DNA of 64,000 bases from assembly GCA_964036315.1 (NCBI GenBank), contig OZ038498.1, forward strand, positions 9,199,861 to 9,263,860. The letters are read 5' to 3'. Positions 22,755 through 35,658 of this stretch are shown one piece after another (positions within the stretch are counted from its first letter, which is position 1; each line of letters opens with the position of its first letter). The stretch comes from Acanthosepion esculentum. Its lineage: Eukaryota > Mollusca > Cephalopoda > Sepiida > Sepiidae. A program made the position numbers and the translations under genes. The notes below the pieces were generated by a model that was given only the letters and a program-made list of their open reading frames with translations, did no database searches and had not been told where the DNA came from.

Positions 22755-23345
22755 TGGAAAGTAATGTACATTATTTACATTATTCGGACTATTGTCACTG
22801 CCTACAGGTGGCGTATTATCCAGCAGCCATATTGTTGTTTCATACTACTCTTTTTTCACTATTTACATTATTCGGACTATTGTCCTCATCTTTGTCGCCA
22901 TATTTATTACAACGTTTCGGCCGTTGTACGCTTCTACCTTCTTCAGGTGTTTCGAATGTCGAACTGAACCCTTTATTTCGCTCACTGGGGTAGACTGTTC
23001 TAGTTCTACGTGCCATGTTTAATGGATGCCAGTTATCAGTTATCTCCTGTTAATTTCCCTCTGAATGTTCTCCACTGTCTTAGCCGGATATTGAACTCAC
23101 ACTCTTTGGGTCCTGTCAGTGGATCTAACCAACGCCTTTATCCACTGTGCCATGTGTCCTTGAGGACAGTCTACCACAGTGAGCGAAATAAATGGTTCAG
23201 TTCGACATTCCAACCACAAGAAGGTCGGAGCGTACAACGGCCGAAACGTTGTGATAAATATGGCGACAAATATGAGGACAATACTCCGAATAATGTAAAT
23301 AATGTACATAATACCTCATCTCAGAAATATAGACAGATACTGGAA
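22755..23345. mobile_element. T3 repeat, inverted pair with tRNA-like centre
   Basis: Minus-strand T3 (22755-23020, including a partial extra unit) faces plus-strand T3 (23155-23345). The plus copy reads ACCACAAGAAGGTCGGAGCG, CGGCCGAAACGTTGTG, then the family tail ending ATAGACAGATACTG. The centre (23020-23160) holds a minus-strand tRNA-like head. Confidence 0.75.
23085..23160 (-). repeat. tRNA-like head inside T3 locus
   Basis: Minus strand: GGCACAGTGGATAAAGGCG resembles a Pol III A box and GTGAGTTCAATATCCGG a B box. No intact cloverleaf was found. The same head occurs at 33455-33535, and its B-box end at 57785-57815, so it belongs to the T3 family. Confidence 0.6.
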
Positions 23346-23349
23346 AGAA

Positions 23350-24828
23350 ATGTCTTTCTTTTTTTCTTTTTTTCTTTTTGTTTGGGTTGATAAAGTTATG
23401 AAATAAAATATAAATTGTCTTTGTGTACGTATGTAAGAAACAATGACATGTTGTTATATGTGTGTTTGTACGAAAAAGTCAACACGTGTGTGGGTGATTC
23501 ATAATAAAGCAAATCAAGAGATAGTTAGAAATTGTTTCTTACTGTTGGCGGTGTTGCCGTAGTCTGAAGTTTGTCAACGCTGTCGCTTTTAGCATGAGGT
23601 TGTGAAGATCATAAGCGAGAGTTGTGTGGAGTTTGGTGACAGCCGCGTGTATCCTGTTTGGGGACGGATTTCGTACGTTTTTATACACTTTTTCGTAACA
23701 AAATCGGCTCCAGAATTAAATTATTTATTTATTCATAATTGGCCCTAAAAGGCCACGTGGTATGTCTTCTACTACGTCCGTACGATATTTGGGCGGTATC
23801 TACCTAAAAATCATGATGACTAATACAACAAAGTTTCTGATTTGTATTCTTTGATTTTATTGGTGCGTTTTAAGATGTAAGTATTTTCTTGGGTGTGATT
23901 GGCTTATAAATATTGTATTTGATATTTTAATGGACACAGCAACAGATTACGTTCACAAGGCAACAAATGTATTATTATTTCTTATTGTTTCGTTCAGTTT
24001 TTCTTTATTGGAAGATTTTTATAGGATTGCGTTCCTCCTTATATAACTGTTTTATACAATAAATATCCATAACTCTAATTGTGTGCTTTTCGACTCAGCA
24101 TTAGCCTTATCTAACTAACTTTATTTTGTTATTAAATTTAAAGTCAACTTTAGAAAAAGGGTTTCGAAATGTTTCATCCGATAATCAAAGTAGCGTGCCA
24201 AAACTAACGTCTTAGTTTATTTCTAAAGCATGTATCTCATAATTGCTTGTGGCAACATATGAATTGATTTCGTTAGTTTATTGATACTGTCATGTAACCT
24301 TCATCCAGGAAATCTGGAATGCTCTACGCCTGAAAGAGAATTCAGTTTCTAGATCAGTGTAATTGTTTACCTAAAAATCATTAACTTCACATTCATAACA
24401 TGTTTATACATTGCTCGTCACCAGGCTTGTTTCCTTGGAGAGTTGTTGGTATGAGAATATTGGAATTACAACGAAATGTTTAATGATGACATCAGTAAAA
24501 GAAAGTACTTTTCACCTATTTCGAAACAGATAAGAAACTTACGTAAGATTAATCATTACCAGCAGTTAGACCTTATCGCTACATTTAATTTTTTTTTTAA
24601 ATTATTATTGCCTTTAAAAATGATTACGTGAGATAATGACATTCTGTTAAAACAGATTATTTTTAGTGTTGTCGCGAAATGGTATGAAACATTTGTGTTA
24701 CGGAAAAGCCATTCAGATACGTTAAAAACAGGAAGTTTGATTGATACAACAGTTACAAAAAGGTCAAATGTACTTTATACAGGATAAAAACTAAGCATTG
24801 ATAAAGTCTGACAAACAACTATGATTAC
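23350..24828. other. No recognised feature
   Basis: 23550-23700 is more GC-rich than its surroundings and could be an untranslated exon, but no frame or splice pair supports this. Confidence 0.4.
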
Positions 24829-25893
24829 ACTGGCCAACAGAAAAAATATTTTGAAATGGTGTCGAGACACCAAACATCTTTTTTAACTAATTTGCCGGCG
24901 CTGAATCTGAAAATGATCTTACTTTTTCCTGGTTAGCTACCGTTTTTGTTGTACAGAAATGCCTCATTTTTGGAAAAAAAGCATTTTATTTTCATTTGTT
25001 TTCTGTATATATGATATTGACCGATGGCAATACTTCTCAAAATAAAATCGTAGAAACCTCTCAATTCGTATTTAAACCAACAAATATCGGTCTGCTTATT
25101 GAGAAATACTATTTTTGCAATAACAATAGGACTCTAAGCCTTTAAAAATAACACGACTGAATATACCAAGACCAACAAGTATTTTCATCAAATCATTTAA
25201 TAAACTAACAGCAGAAATAAAACCTTCGTGAACATAAAAACTATGGTAAATATTTTCTCTTTCTTGATCGTCTGTCATGTTCAATGTTACTTAAGTCCCT
25301 TTTGATACTCCAGCAGTATCATGTACAATGGAATAGGTGCATTCAATTGGGATGTCTTTAGTTGGAGTTTCTTTCCAACTATGAAAACAAAATGCTCTCA
25401 ATGTGCTTTGTTTCTTTTCGTAGTGAAGGGATAAAAAAGATGTGATAAATTTATGAATATCAAACAGAATATTTTAGGGTTTCATTTTTTTTATGTCACC
25501 TTCATTATCAGGTTTACTAAAGTATATTACTGATTATCACCAAGTTTATTAGTTAATTTGAAATTTGGCGATAAATTGGAAAAATTTGGCACTTCTATTT
25601 TTAAATTTTTGACTCAAAAACACATTTTCCTTATAGAAATAGTTTATTTCCGGTGTCTGGCATAACTTGTCGGCTTACCTGAAAATGGATGGGTTTCTCT
25701 GAATTTTATTAACTATATTTTGCGATCATCCAAGATCGTAAATTGATCTTTTTTTTTCCAAAAAATGAGCAATTTCAGTACAGCAAAAATGGTAAGTAAC
25801 CATGAAAAACTAAGGCCATTTTCGGAATCAGCACCACTAAATTAGCTAAAAATTGCGCTTTGTTTCTTGGCCCCAAAACTCGTGTTGGCCAGT
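24829..25893. mobile_element. Non-autonomous DNA element with ~150-bp inverted ends
   Basis: The ends begin ACTGGCCAACA on both sides (24829 and, inverted, 25893). About 150 bp remains alignable inward (for instance AACTAATTTGCCGGCGCTGA against AGCTAATTTAGTGGTGCTGA) at roughly 70-75 percent by eye. No transposase lies between. The superfamily is unassigned and no target-site duplication is clear. Confidence 0.65.
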
Positions 25894-26289
25894 TTTATCA
25901 TTCAGTTACATAACTTGAATAATCCTGTCAATATATATATTTCTTAAAATATAGAACAGCAAACGGCAAACCGAGGTATATAACAAACATCATGGACGAA
26001 TGCCACGCTAATGATGATGACAAAAGTATTTAGAAAGAAATGGCCAAGCCATATTTGGTAAATTATCGATCTTGCTAAGGTAGATGTATTTTTCAAGTCT
26101 CAGCGGTATGCATAATCTATTAACAAGAATTGCGAAAATGGAAAAAAAATAAAATTGTTTGTATTTTTTTGCTTCAAATTTTATGGAAATAAACAGCAGG
26201 AATTTTTTTTAGGGAGACAAAGGCAAATAAATCCTCTACTAAGATGTAAGTTTTTTGATTTGTCTATCAAAGGACATATCAAGCCACAT

Positions 26290-26311
26290 TATCTCTCTCT
26301 CTCTCCCTCTT

Positions 26312-26368
<57 letters not shown>
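26290..26368. repeat. (CT)n-(TA)n microsatellite
   Basis: CT tract to about 26332, then TA tract to 26368, at the left edge of SINE-3. Confidence 0.95.
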
Positions 26369-26856
<488 letters not shown>

Positions 26857-26879
26857 TTGTCTTCTCTTTTATAACATTG

Positions 26880-27250
26880 TTAGTGTGCGTTTCACTGTGC
26901 ACATCAGTCATGAGTTTGTCTTCTTATTCATCATCATCATCATCATCATCATCAGTCCTATGACCGGGTCGTAGTTTCGCTGCAAAACCGATTACTTGAT
27001 CAGTTCTCGCTATATATCCGAGTTGAAAGCTGGAGTCGTATTCATTTATACGCTACGTGTCTGGGACAAGTAAACCTGGTGCAGAGTCCATCCATCTCCA
27101 GGTCAAACTACAGCCGATATCTTCCACCTTGAAGGCTGACCTTGGTCACGGACACGTGATCGTTGATTCCATCGGAAGAACCCACCGCCCTGACTGTTGA
27201 CCAGTTTGGTAAGCCCTCCGTCTGGCGAGATACCATGTGAATGTCTTTAC
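26880..27250 (-). mobile_element. Putative SINE or LINE 3' end with (GAT)n tail
   Basis: Minus strand: a unique-looking 250-bp body ending CGACCCGGTCATAGGACTGATGATGATG, i.e. a (GAT)n tail (26926-26957). A trinucleotide tail of this type is common at 3' ends of RTE-mobilised elements. No protein or internal promoter was recognised. Confidence 0.45.
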
Positions 27251-28300
27251 AGTATCACTGTTCAATACGCTATATTTGTTTTAATATTCAAAGCCAGATT
27301 AAAGCAATAAATGTTCCTAGGCTCTACATTTGAGAGTAAATATTACATACTTTATCATTCACCTTAATATGTTTTATTATTTGCGTCATTGTTGAGTTGT
27401 TCAAAAGCGCGGATAGTTTATTTTTATTTTGAAAGAATATTATCATTTTGGGATAATTTTTCTTGAATCTTGAGTATAGCAGCTAACACAAAAATAAATC
27501 CATCTTAAAATGCTGATCTGAATATCTTTTCGGTTAAAGTAATTTTGTTGTACATTGAATATAAACAAACTGTTAACGAAAAGATTGACAAAAAGAAAAC
27601 CCTTTGATGCATTATGGCGAAACAGCATTTTAAATGAGTACAGAGGTGTGTTAATCACGTTTGAGCTAAACGTGTTTACATAAGCTTATATTTTCTTTTT
27701 ATCTTCACTTAGTAGGAGGTTCTTTGTCTTCTGTTTTCAATACGAAAATTCCCTTTACAAGCACAACTGCAGCCCACCAAGTATAGTAATTTAGTCATTT
27801 AACGGCTAAAATTGCAGTTTTTATAATTTAGAAATTACGGTATTTATGAAATTAAATCATATGATTTTTTACATTTTGATTTATTTTAATAGAATTCCTA
27901 ATAAGAATATCATTTACTTCATAAATTTATTTAAAATAATTTTAATATTATCGACAAACTTTAAGTTAGCACGGTACTAAGATATTATTAATAATTGTAG
28001 CAAATATTCGATAATCTTGGTGACTGAGAAAATAGCGCGGTAACAAATTCTCTCTCGTAGCCATTTCACCAGCCATCACACTGAGAAAACAATATGGCAG
28101 CTCATTAACAGTTTTAAACAGAAAACTTTCTTTCAAAAGCTTTTGTTGTTAAAGGTGACATGTCGACCAAAAATGTTTTAGAGGCGTTATCAAAATTGCT
28201 TTATTTCATTTTACTGTTAGCTGTAATTTAAATGTACCAGTAATATTTCAGATTCTGCGTCATCAATTTTGAAAATTAATTTTTTTCCTACGACTTCAAA
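27250..28300. other. No recognised feature
   Basis: AT-rich flank upstream of the hAT transposase. No clear terminal inverted repeats of that element were found here. Confidence 0.45.
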
Positions 28301-28305
28301 CCTAA

Positions 28306-29840
28306 AATGTCCAGTGCTCTTCCAGCTAAGAGAAAAAGGAAATTGAACGAAGAAGGGCGTCTGTTTCAAGATAACTACGGCATTTTTACACAACGATGAA
28401 TGAAAAGATACATTGTTTAATTTGAATGAAATTACAGTGAAGGAGATTTCGTAAAGCCATGTCTAGTAAAAACAGCTGAAATTGTATGTCCATAAAAAGC
28501 GCATTTATTCAAAGACATTTCATTAACCAGGAACACAGTTTTTAAATGGAATGATGAAATATTAGGTGATTTGAAACAACAGTTGCAGGCTGTATCATCA
28601 AGTGTTGAACATTTTTCTATTGCAATTGAAGAGAGTGCTGACATCACTGGAATAGCACAGCTTGCAGTCTTCATCGGGGCCTGTGACAGTAAATTTAATA
28701 TTTATGAAGAACTGATTGAACTGGTCCCCATGCATGGCACTACAATAAGCCAGGACACCTATGAGAGAGTTGAGCAGATTCTGCATGAGTATAGTTTTGA
28801 TTTCAGTAAACTTAACTGCTTATCTACTGACGGTGTTGTAAATATGGTTAATAAACTTAATGGTGTTGCTGCCAAGTTAAAAAGAAAACTAGAAAACTCG
28901 CATCCACATTCATCATTTTCACATTTTTACTGTATTATTCATCAGCAAAGTTTGTGTTCAAAGATTTTAAATTTGGATGATGTGCTTTGCTTCGTCAGAA
29001 AGACAGTGAACTATATCAGAGGCCATGCTCTCAACCACCGTCATTTCAGTCTGTTGGAAGATATGGATAATCTGTTCGCCCATATTCCATTCTACACAGA
29101 ATTCTACTGGTTGTCATGTCACAAAGTGCTGAAAAGATTCAATATGTTGAGACAAGAAATAATTATGTTTTTGGAGATGAAAGATCAAGACACAGATGAA
29201 ATAAAAGATGAAAGTTGGCACCAAGATCTGGCGTTTGCTGTGGATATCACTGCAAAATCAAGTGATCTTAATTTGAAAGTACAAAGTAAAAAGCTTATGG
29301 AAGTTACAGTCGTCAAATGAAAATTTAGTTCATTTTCCTATGTGCAAAGAGCTGCCAATACCGAGACTGTACTTCACTTTGGTAAGTATGACAGTCACCT
29401 GGAATTGCTGTCAAAGGAATTTCAGAAAACATTTACCGATTTCTCACCTTTTGAACATCAGTTTGCATTAGTCTCGGCACCATTCACCTTTGATGTTGCG
29501 AAGACAGAAGAAAGCCTGCAGATGGAATTATTAGAAATGCTGTTGGATTCTACACTCACAGCAAAGTATCTTGAAGTAGGAATACCTGGGTTCTTTTTAT
29601 ACCTTCTTGAAAAATTTAAAAACTTCAGAAAGTCTGCCACAAAGATTATGACAATGTCTGGCTATACCTATATGTGTGAACAGTATTTCCTTCATTAAAT
29701 CAACAAACGCCTCGCAGAGAACAAGGCTAACTGATCAATATTTGGCATCTCTGATCAATGTCTGAAATGCGGTAATTTTAGCCAGACATAATTGTCAGCA
29801 AAAAGAGATGTCAAGCTCAGGACAAAACAAAAACCTGACT
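28306..29840 (+). pseudogene. hAT transposase (GTF2IRD2/ZBED5-like)
   Basis: It starts MSSALPAKRKRKLNEEGR at 28306, is broken by stops near 28397 and 28440-28480, then runs open from 28571 to one TGA (29318-29320), continues in the same frame from 29321 to 29698, and after a frameshift reads TRLTDQYLASLINV (about 29720). Visible blocks: HFSIAIEESADITGIAQLAVFI, LVPMHGTTI, CLSTDGVVNMV, HFYCIIHQQSLC, YIRGHALNHRHF, FYTEFYWLSCHKVLKRF and SGYTYMCEQYF. These match hAT RNase-H-like catalytic and C-terminal dimerisation regions as seen in domesticated vertebrate GTF2IRD2/ZBED5-type proteins. The BED zinc finger is not evident. Few lesions indicate a fairly young pseudogene. Confidence 0.8.
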
Positions 29841-30404
29841 GAACTTTGAACTGTTGTCATTTTTGTACAATATGTTTGTTGCTGTTGCAAACTCCAAGTA
29901 TATGTTGTTTTAAATTTTATTTTTTTATCAAACTTCTTCATTACTTTGTATACATGAATTCTGCTAAAGCATTTCTATAAACATTATGTTTCTAATTCTG
30001 CAATGAATTTTATTAAATGACTCCATTTAGTTGTAATGTGCACAATTGGTTGTCGTGTGTGGTCCTCATGTCAACGCATATGTTATCATACTGCCCTCGG
30101 CTTGACATGTCTGTCCTACAATGCCATGAGTATACTATGCTTCGTATATTTGTAATCTAGCGCCAATTTGTTGGTGTGCGCTGATATCGCAATCAATAAT
30201 AATAAGAAGAATATGGCATTGTTCCGGAATAGTTTTCGCACTCAGTTTTACACCAGATCGTCAAAAGTATGCAGAGTTGATGCTTGAACAACTGTGGGAC
30301 TGAAAAACGCCTGATTTGTGCGCGCACGAAATAAAACATCGAACAGATGGATAAATAGACAACCGCGCACCAGAAGAGGATTAGCGCAGTCTGTCGCACT
30401 TCGC
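29841..30404. other. No recognised feature
   Basis: 3' flank of the hAT pseudogene; nothing supportable. Confidence 0.45.
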
Positions 30405-30598
30405 AGGGAGAACGTGAGGTTCACGTATCGGAACAGACAGAACGTGAGGTTCACATATCGGGACGGACAGAACGTGAGGTTCACGTATCGGAAAAGACAG
30501 AACGTCAGGTTCACGTATCGGAAGAGACAGAACGTAATGTTCACGTATCGGAACAGACAGAACGTCAGGCCCACGTATCGGAAGAGACAGAAACATTA
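30405..30598. repeat. 30-bp minisatellite, open on both strands
   Basis: About six copies of a 30-bp unit (AACGTGAGGTTCACGTATCG plus GAACAGACAG). Because the period is divisible by three, several frames stay open; one reads repeated NVRFTYRNRQ. No flanking gene structure supports translation. Confidence 0.9.
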
Positions 30599-30599
30599 T

Positions 30600-32880
30600 G
30601 AAAGTATCTTCTTTTTTCAGGATTTTTGATTGTGTGGACGGGTTATTAGTCGAGGTGAATATTGAGGTCGCCCGATAGGATATCAATCTTCTCAGCTATT
30701 TTATCAAACATTACAATTCCATTATACTAAAGGCAATAAACAGCGAAAATGAAAAAAAAATACTATGAACGAGGGTCAGGCGAAAGCACTTGAAGAAGAA
30801 ATCAGGGCGTTTTTAATGTGTTTCAACCAAACAGAGACCCATTCGTAATACAGGCACAGAGTCTAAGGTCAAAGCAACGGGGAGGAGAGTAAGTCTTGTT
30901 TTATGATTAGGTACGAGTCGCCCGGGATTATGAATTCCTGGCGTATTGATGAGACCTGCTACCACTTAATCATCAGTACAAACCACAGGTTGCTATTGGG
31001 GTGAACGCTCTTTGACTACTACTACTACTGCTACTACTACTAATAATATATACCTACATAAATATATTATAGATGGATCTATATGAAGATTTCCCACTTA
31101 CAATTGTAAATGTAATAAACTGTCGTTGAAATCCCCACAAACATTCCAGAGATAAAGAGCATTGACTCATATTTATTAAATATAATTGTTGTAATATTGA
31201 CTTTGTTCAAAATGGCCGATAATTAGGAAGGCCGTATATAGAGAAAGTATTGAAGGAACAGAAGTCTAGGTAGGGGAAACAAAGAAGAAGAGGTTTATTA
31301 AGTACTCAGAAACAGGAGTTCAAAATAGCCTAGAAATAGGAAGGCCGTATTTTGAGTGAGTATCAAAGGAACAGAAGACAAGGCAGAGGAAAACAAAAAA
31401 GAGGTTTATTAAATACTCATACATAGAAGGAAATAACTTGAGGAAATCAACTACACTTCAAATCCTATCTCTTGTGGCTACTTGTCATATTTAGAAGTAG
31501 GAGCAGTCCATTGTCACAGTAGTAGGGAAGAACAGGTAGCATGCTGAGTCCTTCTATACAACAATAATCAACACAGATTTGTCGTTATTTTAAAATCATC
31601 AATCAGAATTGATTTCGACGATAAACAAGTAATGATTCAATATCAAGTCAATGTGTCTGAGGAACTAAAATATAATATTAAGCGGAAACTGTGAGCTGGA
31701 CAATTTTTTTTTTTTAAATAAAATTCCCAAACAAAATCAGAATAAAATTAGCAATTTCTTTAGTAAACGATAGTTTATAAATCAGTATAAATAGTAGAAA
31801 CGATCAAATTATATGAATAAATAATTTAAACAGGATAAAATCTGAATATACTCACAAATCAGAGATCGACATTGATTTTTCCTTGGCACATAGCCACAAT
31901 TTTATGGGATGAGAAATGAATTCATTAATGTCTACGTGCCTAGCATGCAAACCGCTGTTATGGTGATGTGCCTGATCATATAGTCTGATTTTCCTTAACG
32001 ATACCAGTTTAGCTATAAAATCTCATAAATTAAAAATAAAAATAAAATGCCATCAGTCTGTATGGTTTGATCGTGACTGTTTTCTTTTCAAAATGAATCG
32101 AAATAAAGAAAATGGGCAGAAAAAGAGCAAAAATATAAATAAAAAAATCCTTTAGTCTATTTACCGTATGCAAGCCGAAGTAACGTACAAAATATAGAGT
32201 TGATTTTCAAATTTATTTATTACATTTACTGTTCAATACACTAACCGTATCAACATTTAGAAATAATTTAGAAATGTTACAAATAGTTCAAAGGTGACTG
32301 TCTAAGGCCGGTTGACACAAACCCATTACTGTCGTTAAATGTCTAAAATAGCGGTCAGGTACAATTTCTCATTTAGCGACCAGTTCGTTTCAAGATCACG
32401 ACAGGAAACCGGTCGTTAAGTCAGGAGTTTCCGTATTTGCTTGACAAAGAAAATGTTGGCAGAAAATCAAGTCTAAAAAGCACTTATTATGGATCAATCA
32501 CACCAGCTGAGCTAAAGAGACGAGTCTGCTAATCCTTTACTTATGTTTCGTATGATATTTGTTCGACTAGTCAAGTTTGGCACAAGGACACATTAAGAAA
32601 CAGATTCAAAAGCAATAGTCTGTAGCCAGAATGACGATATAAACTCGAGTACATTTTTTTAAAAAAAGAAGTATTGAATGCGCTTGTATTTCACTGATTT
32701 TGAAATTTATATAAGGAGCGCGGCAATATTTATAATTTCATAATAGCTTAAAGAAAGATGGCGGCTGATCTCCGTTCTGACTTAACTTTAGCAGCTTAAT
32801 GGGGAAACTGGCTTGTAACATTCAATACTCCCATCACCAAACTAGTAACTTTTCATAATCACCGAGTAGAACCTGAATGT
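30600..32880. other. Mostly unrecognised; one local duplication
   Basis: 31205-31430 contains two diverged copies of a roughly 110-bp unit (AGGAAGGCCGTAT...GAGGTTTATTAA.TACTCA). A (CTA)n tract lies at 31014-31043. No coding or TE domain was found. Confidence 0.55.
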
Positions 32881-32884
32881 ATCC

Positions 32885-33640
32885 GTCTATATTTCTGCAT
32901 TATGTACACTATTTACATTATTCGGACTATTGTCCTCATCTTTGTCGCCATATTTATTACAACGTTTCGGCCTTTCAGTATCTGCCTATATTTCTGAGAT
33001 GAGGCATTATGTACATTATTTACATTATTCAGACTATTGTCCTCATCTTTGTCGCCATATTTATTACAAGGTTTCGGCCTTTCAGTATCTGTCTATATTT
33101 CTGAGATGAGGTATTATGTACACTATTTACATTATTCGGATTATTGTCCTCATCTTTTTTGCCATATTTATTACAACGTTTCGGCCCTTCAGTATCTGTC
33201 TATATATCAGGGATGAGGTAGTAATGTACACTATTTAAATTATACGGACTATTGTCCTCATCTTTGTCGCCATATTTATTACAACGTTTCGGCCCTTGTA
33301 CGCTCCGGCCTTCTTCAGGTGGTTGGAATGTCGAACTGAACCCTTTATTTCGCTCACTGGGGTAGACTGTTCTAGTTCCACGTGCCATGTTTAATGGATG
33401 TCAGTTATCAGTTTTCTCCTGTTAATTCTCCTCTCCAAGTTCTCCACTGCCTTAACCGGGTATTGAACTCACACTCTTTGGGTCCCGTCACTGGATCTAA
33501 CTAACGCCTTTATCCACTGTGCCATGTGTCCTTGAGGACATTCCAACCACCTGAAAAACGCCTGAGCGTACAACGGCTGAAACGTTGTAATAAATATAGC
33601 GACAAAGATGAGGACAATAGTCCGAATAAGGTAAACAGTG
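32885..33640. mobile_element. T3 repeat, four tandem units plus inverted mate
   Basis: Minus-strand units repeat with a 107-108-bp period (GTTTCGG at 32964, 33071, 33178 and 33286). The last is complete with CCTTCTTCAGGTGG, and a plus-strand unit faces it at 33535-33640. A minus-strand tRNA-like head (33455-33535) lies between. Tandem growth on one side of an inverted pair is seen here and at 43.7 kb. Confidence 0.8.
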
Positions 33641-33649
33641 TAGAATCTG

Positions 33650-34245
33650 AATATTCGCATATCAAGATGAAAGGTTGTTCTCTATCAAGGAGATCCCTTT
33701 GCCTTAAACGCTTATTGGGATTCAAGTTTACTCCAGACCTCAAGTGGAAATCCTAAATACAATCTATGGCTAACGATGCAGGGAAAATGGCCGGTTCTTT
33801 ATAATAATCCAGAAACTACCTGACTCCTCATATACTCTATCTGTACAAAAACCAGACCAAAAATCGAATACTGCTGCGGTCATATCTGGGATGGAGCTAC
33901 TCACTTTCTATCCCCGACAGAGTTCGAAAGAGTTCACATGGACTTGTGATGGAATTAATTCCCACCCTCAAACCCATTTCCCGCTAGTGGGAAATATTCT
34001 GACGAGGTACTTTCCTTAATTTCACCAGTTCAGTCCTTCAGAGATAAGGCACGCCATGCCATCTACACTGATCCACATCCCCTTTTGCATCCCATTAGTA
34101 ACAACGAAGTTCCATTCGAACCGCTTCTTCCAAAGAACCTCAACTTTGTGCAACATATTCCCAAGAGGATGCTTCACTATAATCTCAACCTATTCATGTC
34201 TCTAGTGAACCGTTATCTTTGCCACATATCCTCATAATTTACACT
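33650..34245 (+). mobile_element. LINE-B 3' fragment
   Basis: In shifting frames: LKRLLGFKFTPDLKW, DAGKMAGSL, PKIEYCCGHIWDGATHFLSP, then a far C-terminal RTSTLCNIFPRGCF region. This is the thumb/C-terminal part of a Jockey/CR1-type reverse transcriptase, distinct from LINE-A. It directly follows T3 without a gap. Confidence 0.7.
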
Positions 34246-34259
34246 TCTTATCTTACATT

Positions 34260-35290
34260 CATACAATATCGTCATTCAGTAATTCCCTACCTTGAGTGGC
34301 TTTTAAGCCTTGTATTGGTGTACAATTAGTAAAAACAAATATAAATTTGAAGAGCTTACTTGAGCTCAGTAAACTAAATTCTACCCTGAGAACTCTGGCT
34401 GGAGTGTTCATGTAACAGACAGTAACGCCGAATTAACAAAAGAGACGCACAAGCAGAAAGAAAGTAAATAAATGGTAAGAAGAAAATTGAAGAATTTCAA
34501 GAAGACTTTCAAGAACGCGAAGACTTGGAAAAAGAAAAGGAAAACTTGAAAGCAGAATACGAGTGGGTTAAAAAAAAATACAGGAAGGGAAATATCAAAA
34601 GAGAAAGTAAAACAATTTAATGAATTCAGGTTGAGTATGTGAATGCGATTGTATAAATCGGTTAAAAGGGAATGTAGAACAAGTTGAAGGAGTTGGTTGA
34701 AATTAATAAAGAAGAATTTTTGAAGGGTTGAAGTATAAAGAAATAAGAGTATAAGAGTAAAAAAGGGGAAAAGTTAAACGCGGAATAAGAAAGAGAGACA
34801 AAAAGAAAATCTAAGAATTAGCGGAGTGAAATTACAGATTAATCTTCTCCAAATCAAATATTCAACGCAGTTAGTTTTAATGAATGTTTCTTTTTTTCTC
34901 CCATCTACGTCAAGAAAGTCTTTTTTACCAAGATGGTTTAACAAGGCCAGTGAATAAAATATATAGAATGTTATTTGATAAAGCTAAAAAAGAAGAATTT
35001 TTAATTGTCGCAATGATGGTTTATTTGCAAAGTGAAGTATTTAGAATTATAAAATAAAAAACCACACCACTAGAATTTCAATTATTTATGTGAATTTCAC
35101 TTTTTCTGTCTTGCATTAAAAAAAAAGGTACATTTCCTTCATCCGCGGTGTTTGAATCTTCTAACCGACGCGTTTATTATCTGACAGAGAAATATTCAAT
35201 TTATCAAGTAAATATATTTTAATTTTCTATTAAAATTACATTTTACCATGGAAAAGTTGAATATATATTTTTTTCCTTTTGAAAATTCTT
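34260..35290. other. A-rich stretch, no assigned feature
   Basis: 34430-34830 is purine-rich and in one frame gives a Lys/Glu-rich, coiled-coil-like string (FQEDFQEREDLEKEKENLKAE) broken by stops. It could be an ORF1 relic; unassigned. Confidence 0.4.
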
Positions 35291-35294
35291 GACC

Positions 35295-35540
35295 TTAACA
35301 CTTTGAGCCCTGAGTTCCTGAACAATTCTAAACCTGCCTGATCTCCTAAGTTAAAATTCGCAAATAATTGATATATAATGTTTCACGGTAGGTATAAAAT
35401 AGTTACAAGTGTTTACCTAACGTTGAACCGATGGCTGGGCATTAAGTCATTTTTCCCTGCCACTGTTCTACCGGTGGCTGGGCATTACGTTATTTTTCTC
35501 TACCACCGGTAAAGCGTTGGCCAGGGCTCAAGGGGATAAC
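35295..35540. mobile_element. MITE, piggyBac-like ends, copy 1
   Basis: TTAA (35295-35298) precedes CACTTTGAGCCCTG, and the right end GGGCTCAAGGGG near 35527-35536 is its inverse. TTAA plus CCYTTTGA-type ends suggest piggyBac mobilisation. Copy 2 is at 46150-46470 and shares GGCTGGGCATTAAGTCATTTTT. Confidence 0.6.
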
Positions 35541-35658
35541 ATTATCTAAATTTTGAATATTTTAATTTGTGCTGCTGACAGGAATTCGGTTCATTTATTT
35601 TCAAAAATGTTCAGTCCATCATCTGCCATAAAAAAAACGCTCAATCTAAACCGGTTTC

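Noticed and set aside
30318..30629. Arg/Asn-rich repeat protein
   Set aside because: Product of the 30-bp minisatellite; the opposite strand is equally open.
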